From: Undaria pinnatifida | Taxonomy: Eukaryota > Sar > Phaeophyceae > Laminariales > Alariaceae | DNA length: 64,000 nt | Assembly: GCA_012845835.1 (NCBI GenBank) | Contig: JABAKD010000019.1 | Span: 12,541,344 to 12,605,343 of the forward strand | Reading direction: 5' to 3' | Part shown: positions 32,462 to 43,221 of the stretch, one piece after another | Numbering within the stretch: position 1 is the first letter of the stretch | Layout of the letters: every line of letters begins with the position of its first letter | The notes under the pieces: model-generated | What the model was told of the DNA's origin: nothing | The model's database searches: none | The model's input: only the letters and a program-made list of their open reading frames with translations | Made by a program: the position numbers and the translations under genes

Positions 32462-34924
32462 TCAGGCTGACGCGTTGTAATGTAGAGATACGTAGTAGGA
32501 GGAAGAGGGTAAGTACATTATATTGCATGTGCTGTCGGTTGGAGGATCAGGGCAGAGTTGGTTGTGCTCTGAGTAAATTGTAACTGAAATGTTAATGTTG
32601 TAGATGAGCTGCGCAGCAACAATTTCGAGATAGCCGGCGTAGGCACGAGGGTTAGCCATTAGTTGAAGATATTCTTGAGGAGAGGAATACATAGCTGGTG
32701 GGGCATTAAGTGTTTGTACTGGTTCAATGCCTATACCGACGGAAATGGCGTCATGGAAAGATAACTCTGTATTCGGTAGTGTTTCGTGCAGGTGTTGTTG
32801 AATATACTCAATAATGCTGGTGCGAACGGAACTGTGTTGTTCAGGGTCACCCAGGACTTTGCGTGATATGCATCGTAGCAGGCAAGCTCCATCTCCAACT
32901 TCGTTTACGACAGTCCAGTTGTTGCGAGATGAAGGTGGAAGCGGAGGAGGAAGGAGAGGTGAGGGACGCGGGATGGGGTTGCCAGTTGCGGCTTGGATGA
33001 AGGGAGAGTAGACGACATTTGGAGCATGGGCTATTTCGTTGGCAACATGTGAAGGAGGAACGAGGCACATAATCGAGCGTCTGTTCTTGACACGACTAAG
33101 GGCAACGTACAGCTGGCCATGAGCAAATATGTCATTTCGTAAATCGAGCCCGATGCGCGACAGGGTTTGTCCTTGAGATTTATTTATTGTCAGAGAGTAG
33201 GCGAGGCGTAGAGGGAACTGCACACGACTGAACTTGATACCTTGTCGACCAACTTGGGCGTGGAAGTTGATTCGTGGCACAAGGATGATGGGCCGATGGG
33301 CGGTAAGAAGTTGCACTTGGATGACACGAGAATTGGGTGAGACTCCCAACAACACACATTTTTGGCCGTTAACGAGACCCTGCCCGAAATTCAAATTCCT
33401 CGTTAGCATCGCTAGGTCGTTTGACCGAAGCTCTAGTTGGTGAGGCGGAACGCCCTGTGCGTTGAGAAGGTTAAGGTGTTCAGGAGCAGCAAAAGCCGTG
33501 TAGGGGTTTGACTCATCGCTGATAAGGGTATCCGAGCTGAAAAATGAAGTGGCGTTTTCAGACCGCCTTTCGGCGATGTCTTTATTGGAAGCGTCAATGG
33601 CAGTGTTAGTAGTCGCAAGAATGGCACGATCATGCATAAGATGTGTGTCTTCGTTCAAGTCTGGATACACAAAGTCAACGAGGTCTTCAAAATCCGTGGT
33701 AAACTGAAGTTTGAAGTTGTCAGTTGTTGAATTGGTGCCGTTGTTTGATAGGGCAATCATATCGCCGTTAGGTGTGTTGACGACAGCTTGTCTATCTTCT
33801 CCGACGGCACGAACGAAGGAGGCGTACTGTGGGTCTTCTTTATCGCGTTGCGAGGCGGTAAGGCGTAAACAGGCAATATTATTCCAGAGGAAACTGGAGA
33901 TGACGGCGGCTTCGACAGTGTCAGACGCGGAACCATATTTGACCACTGGGCCCACTTGCCTCCAATCCCAACTAAAAAGAATGGTTTTACCACCAAAAAG
34001 GCTGTCGTTATTGAGCAGGTCTTGTAGTGTCGTGTTTAGCGCTTCCACGCAGTACTTATGTGACATTGGGAGTTCGTCCCATATGATCAGGTCACAGTTG
34101 CGGATGAGCTCTGCGCGTTGGGATTCACTACGAATTTTGCACACTGCTCCCGGCACTACATTTTCATCAAGCGGCAAATTGAACATGGAGTGGGCAGTCC
34201 AGCCGCCTGGGAGTTGAAGCGCGGCAATTCCAGTAGAAGCGACTGTCAAAACGACACGCCCATTGCCACGCAAACGTGCTGCTATAACCTTTTCAGTAAA
34301 TGTTTTCCCGGTCCCTGCAGGACTATCAGCCATGTACGCGCCCGGTTTGTTCAAAGTAACAGACTCGATAATGGTGGAGTAGATAACGCGTTGTTCCTGA
34401 GTAAGAAGATTTTCGTTGTCATCTGCGTATTTAGTTTGTTCTATACGATCAAAAGCACCTCTTGTACGTTGAAGTTCTGATTGTTGATGTATGGCGGCAG
34501 GAAGATTGACCTGTTCGTTGTCTCTACCGTGTAGCTTCAATTTAAGGTCTATTTCCCGTAAGGCTTGAGCGATCGCCTGTGCTCTTGTCATAGACATGCG
34601 AAAGTCTTCTATTAGATCATCTTTGAAATCTTGCCATAACTTGGCAGCTGGGGCACCATCTATAATGAGCGTCACCAGTAACCCTCGAAGTAAGTTTGCT
34701 GTTTGGAACGAAGTAGCTTCTTGCATGCAGATGAAGTATTCCTCATCACCCGTGACGAGCCCTCGAGCCCGAGCGGCATCGTGAAATGTGTCGTGCACGA
34801 CGGGCGGTCCGATATCGGAGTGTAAAGTACGAAGTTCGACAAAAGATCTGGCCGGAATTTTGTGAAGGAGGAGTCGAAGGTAAAAACATCGCCAACGGCA
34901 GGGCTTTTGAAATGTATACGGCAT
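32462..34924 (-). pseudogene. Helitron-2 Rep/helicase, C-terminal part (PIF1-like helicase plus OTU), after the frameshift
   Basis: This frame (820 residues as an open frame; true homology starts near YLRLLLHKI) continues the Helitron-2 transposase. It has Walker A AGTGKT at 203-208, a Walker B WDE in LIIWDELPMS, a DWRQVGPVV motif and the C-terminal SF1B motif INKSQGQTLSRIGLDLR. It ends with an OTU domain (GDGACLLR, and a C-terminal SLHY histidine close to the stop). The apparent ATG at 34924 lies upstream of the frame switch and is unlikely to be a real start. Order, spacing and sequence follow Helitron 1, but identity is only moderate, so the two loci are separate families or old relatives, not a recent duplication. 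Without a frameshift correction the Rep and helicase would be separate proteins. Confidence 0.85.
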
Positions 34925-37401
34925 ACATGCTCTGTAGTCCTCGTAGAAACAATGTTACCGTACTGGTCAAGCCATTTTCCGGCCGGTGCAGAAGTCGGGA
35001 AGCGGTCATCTTTTTTTCTTTTTGTGATAATATAAGTTTCGAAATAGGAGAGCAAAGTAAGCCCGGTGAAACGTGCCGCAGTGGGACGTTTAAGGTAACG
35101 CATAAGATCGGAGGCGGCGCCGCGAGCGATAGCTGCGCGTTCTTCAGTGGAAGCATCGGCAGGGTAAACGACGTTGTTTTCTTCCTCAAGGTGGGCGTGG
35201 ACACGGGTAACTGAGGGGTAACGGCTGTTAGATTCAAAGCCTAACATCTTCCAAGTAGCTTCTGCAGCCGAAATATATCGTGTAGTTCGGTACATTTCGA
35301 TTTCACTTTTAATTCCAGAGATCCTGGCTTTGGCGAAGTCGTTGCCCTTCGCGATATACTTGTAGATGTACTTAGCACATGAAGCAGCGGTAACGACGTC
35401 AACACACACGTGACAATCTAAGAGAAGGAGTAAAAACGGATTATAGGGGACCACCCACTGGTTGCCCACTGAAACATCGACCCATGAGTTGCCGACTTTG
35501 TTACGTATGATGGGATTGTCGTCACTTTTAGTCCTGCAGTACTCAGCGCGGCCGCTGCGTTCATTTAGGGTGGCGGTTGTCCTAAAAGGTTGCGGGTAAT
35601 ATTTATTGCATGACTTAATGTTAGTATCCCGGTTTGTTTGCATGCATGGAGCGTCAACGTTGTGAGAGCCGCAAGGCTTATGAATCATATATTTCAGAAC
35701 CATTTCACGCAGCCTTCCGCCTGCGAGAGACACATGAGGCAATTGCGCCCAAACCCAGGAGTCCATTTGGTTGAGAAGATCAGGGCCGGCATTTTTGAAC
35801 TTCACAACAACATGAGCGTGCGGAAAACCTCGTTTTTGGTACTCAATAACAGACATATGGTAATCGTAAGGCCCAAACACTTTACCGCTTTTCAGGTGAG
35901 ACATGAGCACTGCAAGCTTGATTTTGAATACTCTACAGCAAAGGTCTGGACGGTCATAAGCTTGTTGACCTTGTAGGAGGTTTTGCACAATTTCAGGCCA
36001 AAGCGGGTTGCAAGTCATCGTTATCATGAGGTGTGGTTTGCCCTTTCTATTAACAACTGCAAGAGCGTCTTCTGTGTCGTGTTTACGCTTGGCAGGCGAG
36101 CCATGAAACGAAACAGGAAGAAGTTGGCCAGGTTTTTCGGCGCCGCTTGATTGTGTAATTGAACGCGCAGTGGCTAACCGTTGCTGAAAAGGTGCTGCTT
36201 CGATATATGTAAGCGTATTTTCTTCACTTCGAGACAAATTGTCTGTAATCCACTCTTGGGCAATACGACTATTTCTTTGGAAGACACTTTCACAAAGAAT
36301 GCGTTGCCTGCAGTAAAAAGGGAGAGTAACATGGGTTTTACCTGACACGTTCATGGTTCGAGACTTATTCGGAGGATTTTCATGGGCATGGCCAGGGCTC
36401 CAACCAGCTTCGCCGTGCATAAAAAGTAGAGGGTACTGTAGGCTCTCGTAAGCCGGCGACCAAAGAGGAAGGAACCGAGGTCTGGAGTCTGGACTATTTT
36501 TGGGGTATGTTATAACGGTTCTCTTCATAACGTCTTGTTCACCTGATGTGTAAAGGATAGCCGCGATTTCGGGGGCGCATATTTCTTGGCCGAGGACGTT
36601 CCCGTCGTTGACTCTGCTAGTTTCCGCAAATGAGATAAAGGCTGGTTCGGAACTAATGGCGTTAGAATGAATGATGTCGTCGACAGCAGCGCGAAATTGA
36701 CGAGCCCATGAAATATTTTCGCGAACGTGGGTGCGCAACGTTTCCGCAACACCAAGGTCGATGCCTAGTTGTTGGGCCTTATCTACAAATTCCGAGTCGT
36801 AAATATAGAATCTTGAGCTATTGTTGACCGTCATGGTTTCGTATTTTTCTTGGAGGTCGAAAATGCGATGGTACGCTTTCCCATGTAATGTAAGCATTGA
36901 CGGAGGCTTAGGATTTGTCCAGGTCCTACTTTCACAACCGCCGGCGGCGAGCGCTGTAAAAGAGAATAGGCCGTTGTATTTGCGTTGGTGGGTCCTAAAT
37001 GCTGGCGAGCTGAAGAGACGCCAAATATGATCACTAACAGGCCGAAGGCGTGGAATTACAGCGGCACCGGATTTGCAACAGTTCAGGTTTTTTTCTTCCC
37101 ACCAAAGTTGGGCGCCGCAATGCTTGCACGTGAAGTTGTTTGCGTCGTTCAAAACAGGAAACCGAAAATTAGATGTTTGAGGGATATGTAACTCAGGTGC
37201 GTTGAACTCATACACGCCAAGAAGGTGTGGTGATTGTCGAGCCCTGCGTCTGGCGTTTAAGATATGATGTCGAAGAGCGCGACGACAGCGAGCTATTTGA
37301 CCGGTGTCAGGCATACGCCTGCTAGCCATGATGGCAGCGCGAAGATTTCGGTTGAGGCGTGATCGAAGCCTAACTTCTGAATTATTGGTTAAATCTGACA
37401 T
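34672..37401 (-). pseudogene. Helitron-2 Rep/helicase, N-terminal part (Rep), before a frameshift
   Basis: This 909-residue frame encodes the first half of a second Helitron transposase. It has an arginine-rich N-terminus not present in Helitron 1, a zinc-finger-like cluster (C92, C95, C108, C109), a canonical HUH motif PHAH (H528, H530) and a tyrosine motif YIYKYIAKG at 678-686. Alignment with Helitron 1 stays good up to VCRIHFKSPAVGDV. The frame then diverges for about 70 residues into unrelated sequence and stops. The break lies at a run of five T (minus strand) at about 34882-34886, where one base is missing relative to the frame that continues in the next entry. Everything before it looks intact, so the lesion is recent, an assembly error in a homopolymer, or a used frameshift. 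The start lies 82 bp after the stop of companion gene 2. Confidence 0.85.
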
Positions 37402-37483
37402 GTTGTAACAGCAAAGTAAGAGCTGAACGCTTGAAGAGGGTAAATTACCCGGCAGTAAGGAAAAACACTCAGTAGGCTGACCT

Positions 37484-40400
37484 TTAAAATCCGTCCCCGA
37501 AGTCGTCGGGGATATAGGCGCAGGCCTGCTTCGCCTCCTCCTCTACGGAGGTACCGAGCACCTTGCACTCTTGCTTGTTTGCGACGATCTTGTGCAGCTG
37601 GTGACGGGAGAGATTGGACAGCGGCAACAGGGAAAATAACGGATAAAATGAAAAGGTTAACTGAGGGCTAGTAATTGCCGAACCGTTGTTGCTTATATTC
37701 AATCCGTACAGTACAGACATTATGGTGAACAAATCCGCACTGGGCCACAGAGCAATGTACAGTTACGTACCGCCCTTCACTTTTCGAGACTGTCACACTG
37801 AAACCGAAAAAAGGGCTGAAAAAAACAAAATATGGATGGTCCCGTGGAAGGTCCCGTGGCTGTTATTTATATGAAGCAAATCGTGGGCCTAGTCTGCCAA
37901 CTTCACACGTTTTGGTGTATTCTGTCTTACTCAAGCGTAGCGAATACCGTAGAGATGCGGCAACAAATCCGCACTGCGCCGCCCCTCATGATCCAACTGC
38001 AGTACGTGAAAAACACAATGAACAGCTACGCAACACAATTCCGCCGAAAGAGTTAAATCACATTTATTTATATATACGTGAGTCTAGATGAAAATATACT
38101 ACCGCACATTGTTCTCAGGAGTAGCAGCAGTAAACACGCAGTCTAGGAAAGTATACAAAGAGCAGTCCATACCTCTTCGTCGAAGTGGCGCTTTGCGCAG
38201 TGGAAGTGGAAGGCCGGGGGGTCTTCCAGGAGGTAGTCGCCTGATTTTTTTAGAAGGATGTCGCCCTCCTTGATTTTCCCGGTGCAGGTTATTTTGATGT
38301 CGTCGCCGATGTCGTCGCCCCTGGCCGCCGCCTCACAAGGCTTCTGCAAACGACAACAATGTGCAACAGTAGTAGTGGCCATTGGTCAGTGCTTGCATTT
38401 TGAAAAAATAATTTGAAAAATCCAAACATCTTCCAAGCAGTGTCGGATCTAAGACTTGCCGAACTACTACTCCCGGTACGTAATCATACCGGGTTGTTCG
38501 GTACGCCCAACAATAATACCCGAACATATTGTTGTGCCCACCAATACCCGAACATATTGCTGTGTTTTCCATACGATATCATTGATATGTAAAACAGCAC
38601 AACAGCAGTAAGATCGTTACGTGGCACATATTTATTTATTGGTACTGTTTGAAACAGCATCAACTTTAAACAGCACAATCAACACAGATATCAGAAGAAA
38701 AACGGCGCTGCGGTGCGATACCTACAGCAGCAGCAGTAGGTATTGTGGCATCTAACTGCTGTACAGCAGCCATAGCACAATAATACTGGTAACACTATTA
38801 ATACTCGTATACTTGGTACGTTTTTCTTTCATGGCAAGGTTTATAACAGGACCAACTTTAAACAGCACAGCCAGCACAGATATCAGAAGAAACATAGCGA
38901 AGCCAACGAATAAAATTGAAGCACAAACATCAGCTATGTGTCGTAAGTAGGTACGTGCTTTCCATACAAAACACTTACGTAGTAACACAGCAGTGCCATC
39001 TCATAAAAAATTACGCATCGCGCAATTTCAAACTTGTATCTGTGTGCAACGACTAATTTCGGGGATCTTTCATCTAAAAAAAAAAGGACAACAACTGCTG
39101 TGGCTCACCCCGATCACGGGGCTGTCCTTCGACACCTTCGAGCAATACCTATTAATAGTGCTGTGTGTATGTGTAACTGAACGTATAGCACCCGCCTACC
39201 GCTGTGTCGTTTTGCAGCAGTAGTCCTGGTAAGTGGCATGTTTCAAAGCATGTAGTCTATTTGTATGAAAAATATTTCAAGGACGTTTCCCGTACATTTC
39301 AGGTCATTACTCATATTTGCAAGGTGCGTTGTTGGTACTTGTAATATACTATACGGGTGAGTTTTTAATGGGAGGGGTCCTATTTTTTGTCCGCTATAAA
39401 TAGTAAGTTGTACAGCAGTCTACGCATCGCGCAAATTCAAACTCGTATCTGTACTATTTTTCGGGCTATTTCATGTAAGAATAAAGGGACAACAACTGCT
39501 GTGGCTCACCCCGATCACGGGGCTGTCCTTCGGCACCTTTCAGCAATACCTACTGCTGTAGACTATATACGTACAATTGAACATGTAGCACCCGCATACC
39601 GCTGTGTTGTACTGCAGCAGTAGTCCTGGTACGCGGCCTGTGGCAACATTTTTTTTTTTTTTCATCCTCCCGCGGATGGGGAAAAATATCTAATTATACA
39701 GCAGTCAACACGCCCACACAAAAGCCAAACAAACAAAACGTACGTACCTGGTAGCATTGTGATATCATAGAAGTATCATGTGAAAAAAGCACGCCAAAAC
39801 AGGAACACATCAGTGACATATCAATGAAAAAAATATGTTTCGCGCAATTTCAAACCTGTACCTCGTTCGAATCTGTAATGTACTATTTCTCAGGGCTATT
39901 TCATCTAAAAGAAATGGACAACAACTCACCCCGATCACGGGGCTGTCCTTCGGCACCTTCCACCCAAACTTGAGCTTCAGGTCGCTGCGGCTGCCCAGGC
40001 AACACGTCCAGACCACGTGGTAGTTGTTCCACTCTGGTTTCGAAAATAGGAAACAGCAAACGGAGTGCACGAGAAACAAAACGTTATGGAAAAACGATGC
40101 ATGTCCGCTCGTTGGGACAAAAGGTGCAGCAGTCAGTCTCCAAACAGCACCACAGGCGACTCGAACTACAACAACCCATGACGCATCGCAGTTAGCCAAT
40201 CGAAACCGGGTGGGGACGTGGGGACACGTCAAACCCGGAAAGCCTGTGACATGCGGCGCCGATCAGACCGTGACAACGAGATCAAGCCCTGCTCAAGGAC
40301 GACACACGAAATTTCGTACACACACAGGAAAAAGCAGTGAAACAACACCGACACTTACTATCAATACAACAAAAATATGGCAAGAGAGTCTCCAAACAGC

Positions 40401-40936
40401 ACAACAACCCCAATCCAGCATGCCTGTCCAGACACGGTGCTGATTAAACCGTCGCAGTCGCCTCAAGCACTGAAGGCCAGTGCGATTGTCAACACCCTAT
40501 AATACACTAGCTACTCCAACCGAACAGGAACAAATGGAAACTTACCTTTGGACGAGCTGTCCGTTCCGTCGCTGGGCACCCCAATGGAAGGTGACTCCCC
40601 TGTATCTCCGTCGCACCAGTCACACGTGCGAGCGAGGTCGCTGTTCGTGCCCCAATGTTTCTTGTTGACGTTGTAGAAGGCCTGGCAGGTGTTGGCGTCG
40701 TCGAGGCGACGAGTCTCGCAGACGGCGTATTGCGAGTTGCTGTTTTTGCGCGTTTTGGTCAGCAGGAACCCAGGGCAGCCTTGCCTGGGACACGGCCAGA
40801 GAGGGTTACCTTTCTCAGGCACCGGACCGACCAGCGTCCACGACGCCGAACCACCACCACCTCCACCTCCGCTCTTACCACAGCCAGTACCCGCCTTAGA
40901 ACGCTTTGCAGGAGACGTGCGGTAGATAGACGACAT
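37484..40936 (-). CDS. Helitron-2 companion gene, four exons, cysteine-rich PARP-type-like zinc-binding protein
   Basis: Four minus-strand exons fit together in phase: 40546-40936 (phase-1 donor AAAG|gtaagt), 39930-40033 (donor gtgagt, phase 0), 38173-38343 (donor gtatgg, phase 0) and 37484-37597 (stop). They give 780 nt, 259 residues plus stop. The start is ATG in MSSIYRTSPAKRSK, followed by a glycine run. Cysteine pairs follow: CPRQGC, YAVC, CDWC completed across the intron by YHVVWTCC, then KITCTG, IKEGDILL and FHFHCAKRHFDEE. These resemble two zf-PARP-like C..C/H..C modules (inference). The tail is acidic (DDFGDGF). The gene ends 82 bp before the Helitron-2 Rep start on the same strand, and its relative sits in the same place at Helitron 1. 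A nuclear nucleic-acid-binding role in transposition is plausible but unproven. Intron 2 contains repeat copies of the exon-2 end. Confidence 0.75.
39268..39347 (-). repeat. MSIDPKFVELTADV element, diverged copy
   Basis: Minus strand CACCTTGCAAATATGAGTAA to CGTCCTTGAAATATTTTTCA; the central part is altered. It shares the TACTTGTAATATACTA flank with the copy at 8245. Confidence 0.5.
39645..39690 (-). mobile_element. S1 tail fragment
   Basis: A T run followed by CATCCTCCCGCGGATGGGGAAAAAT, the terminal hairpin of S1 with one change. Confidence 0.55.
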
Positions 40937-41029
40937 GACTACCTCTGACCTCGAACTTGCTTTGTGTTGTGTGCCGGAGGGTGTGCGTGTGTCCTGCATG
41001 CGCATGAGCGCTCCCAGCAGCAATTCTTG

Positions 41030-41500
41030 AAGTTTCAAGCTACAGGCGTAGCCGGCAAATTTGGGGAACTTCAAACTGTTTATGTAGCCGGTAAATTGGG
41101 CGTTTCTTATTCTTATTTCAACCCCAAGCCGGCAATTTTGGGGAACCTCGAACTTTTCTGTACCCGGTAAAGTTGGCGTTTCTTATTTCAAACGAAGCCG
41201 GTAAATTTAACGTTTCTTATTCAACCGCAAGCCGGCAAATTTGGTCAAAATGTCTCTGTAGCCGGTAAATTTGGCGTTTCGTAATTTAAAACGAAGCTAT
41301 CTCTGTAGCCGGTAAATTTGGCGTTTCGTAATTTCAAACGAAGGTAGAAAGTAAAGAAAAGCTGGAAAGGTTCCGCAAGTTGGAGCTCTGAGAAAGCTTC
41401 TGTAGCCGGTAAATTTGGCGTTTCGTAATTTCAAACGAAGGTAGAAAGTAAAGAAAAGCTAGAAAGGTTCCGCAAGTTGGAGCTCTGAGAGGCCAGGGAT
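41030..41500. repeat. ~45-bp minisatellite upstream of companion gene 2, plus a 92-bp duplication
   Basis: About seven units of GTAGCCGGTAAATTTGGCGT with TTCTTATTTCAA-type spacers lie just upstream of the first companion exon. 41308-41399 and 41400-41491 are a near-perfect direct duplication ending GTTGGAGCTCTGAGA. Confidence 0.8.
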
Positions 41501-41682
41501 GGGCAATCCCTGAGAAAGACAAAATTAAGTAAGTCTATACCGTATAGACTATGGGGTGAACCCTTCAACCGCAACGAATAGCATCACACTAAGTCCAACT
41601 AGTGCTTGTGGTGTATCCCAGAAAAACAAAAACAAAAAAGGTTGGTGCAGTTCCAAGGGGTTAACCCGTCTTCAACCCCTAT

Positions 41683-41924
41683 TACGGAGATCCACTGTTA
41701 GCAGGGGTAAATACCTGATCATGTGCAAAACATTCACCGGAAAGTTCTCATAATTTTCGCAATATCTCGGCCAGAACATAATATTTTTTATTTTTTATTT
41801 TTGCGCCGTGACCGTAAGGTCTGTGCAAACAATCCAAGCTGTCGTTTACCGTTATCGACGAAGAATTGACAGAGTTATGACCCCATAGGCATTTACCCCT
41901 GTTAACAATGCATCTCCGTAACAG
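41683..41924. mobile_element. Short inverted-repeat element (MITE-like)
   Basis: ACGGAGATCCACTGTTAGCA followed by GGGGTAAAT at 41684-41712 is mirrored by ATTTACCCCTGTTAACAATG and CATCTCCGT at 41890-41918. Arms of about 29 bp enclose 180 bp without coding capacity. Confidence 0.6.
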
Positions 41925-42079
41925 TGTTAGCCCTTAGGAGGCAAGAAGTGCCGAACGAAATTTTGACGATTACTACAGCATCGACCACAAAGGAAGCACG
42001 GCGGGTTGCAATCTTAGGGTCTGGTTACTTTACGTTCCGATGTATTGCACAATAGTACAGCATATAGTAGCACCCCATT

Positions 42080-42300
42080 CAATCCGAGGAGTTGTACGAC
42101 GCCATCCAAGGAGTTGTATGACGCGATCCAACGAGTTGTATGACACAAATTATGCAAGGAGTTGTACGCCATAATCAAGCCAAGGAGGTGTGCGACACAA
42201 TCAATCCAAGGAGCTGTACGACACAATCAATCCAAGGAATCGTACGACACCAATTACCCACGGAGGTGTACGACACAGTTAATCCAAGGACTTATACGAC
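42080..42300. repeat. 27-28-bp minisatellite, about eight units
   Basis: Unit CCAAGGAGTTGTACGACACA plus ATCAAT with drift. Confidence 0.85.
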
Positions 42301-42495
42301 GCGGTATAACAACAGCATGATGCATGATTATATTAGTAGCCATCCTGCTGTTGTTGCAGCGCTCACGCTAGACTGGTGAAAAGGTCGTACGTCTCGTTTT
42401 TTTCTTGTGGCGTTTTTTTATCACCAACAGGGCTAACAGTGTTTATCCTCTATTAATAATTCCAAGAGGTATGTCCTCGTATCGGGAGTGCAGTG

Positions 42496-42584
42496 CTAAC
42501 CCCTTTAGAGCCCCCAAACCCCTCCCTATACTAATTTCAAGTAGTTTTGTCCCCAAACAGGGGTTCCAGCTGTGAAGAGATTCA
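42496..42584 (+). mobile_element. piggyBac-like mini-MITE, copy d
   Basis: CTAACCCCTTTAGAGCCCCC start; CCCTATACTAATTTCAAGTA core; degraded right end GTGAAGAGATTCA. Confidence 0.6.
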
Positions 42585-43221
42585 AGGGTCCCATGTTTCA
42601 CTGGGACGGTGTGTACCAACTGGTGTGTACCAGCCCTCCGGTGCCTGTGTTATGGTACCCCCTCTTCCCCCGGGTACGGCGTTATGGTTGGTAGGAAATG
42701 TCCCCGCATCATCACCTGGCAGGCGTTACCGCCTTTGTCTTGGTGGGGATTTTTCTCCAGCCGGCGTGCAGAAGGCATCTATCTGGCGAGCAAGAAACTA
42801 CGGTCGTACCAGTATATGCATTACGGGACACCTACTACTGTTACAATGTAGTAAAAAACATAGTAATAGGAGAGCCGGACTGGGGCCAGATCTCGTGTAA
42901 GACAGTTTCTGCATCCGAACATGAAACGGCAAGTTCGGGCCGCAGAACCAGACGGGCAGAACTGCGCCCCCCTTTCCGGGTAGGGGCCGTCCCGAAAACG
43001 ATACCCGAAATTGAGAGCTTGAAAAATCACCCGTTTCGAGTCTGTTCAAGGGGTCTACAAACTGTTTTTTTCGATCCGAAAGCGTTTATTTTTGGATTCA
43101 GAAGCGGTCTTGCAAGAGATGCCTGAGTTCACCGGGAAGTGTGAAGTTTGGGAGCCGTGGTTATGCTGAAGTTAGTGTGGAATGCACCCTTCCTCACCTT
43201 TGGAATCCAGCCTGAGCCGAC
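42585..43221. other. No certain gene; region upstream of the receptor start
   Basis: Overlapping frames of 80-140 residues without recognisable motifs. If the receptor has an upstream exon spliced to the acceptor-like site at 43517, it would lie here. Confidence 0.3.

Larger units (their letters stand above)
39000..39966 (-). repeat. Three tandem copies of companion-gene-2 exon-2 end plus intron start
   Basis: The real exon-2 3' end and donor lie at 39930-39966. Copies of the same block (minus strand GTGCCGAAGGACAGCCCCGT, ATCGGGGTGAG) recur at about 39505-39540 and 39105-39140, with shared downstream intron sequence including GGACAACAAC and a CGCGCAATTTCAAAC block. The period is about 410 bp. 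Each copy keeps a donor-like gtgag. The repeats lie within intron 2 and show local tandem duplication of an exon edge. Confidence 0.7.
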
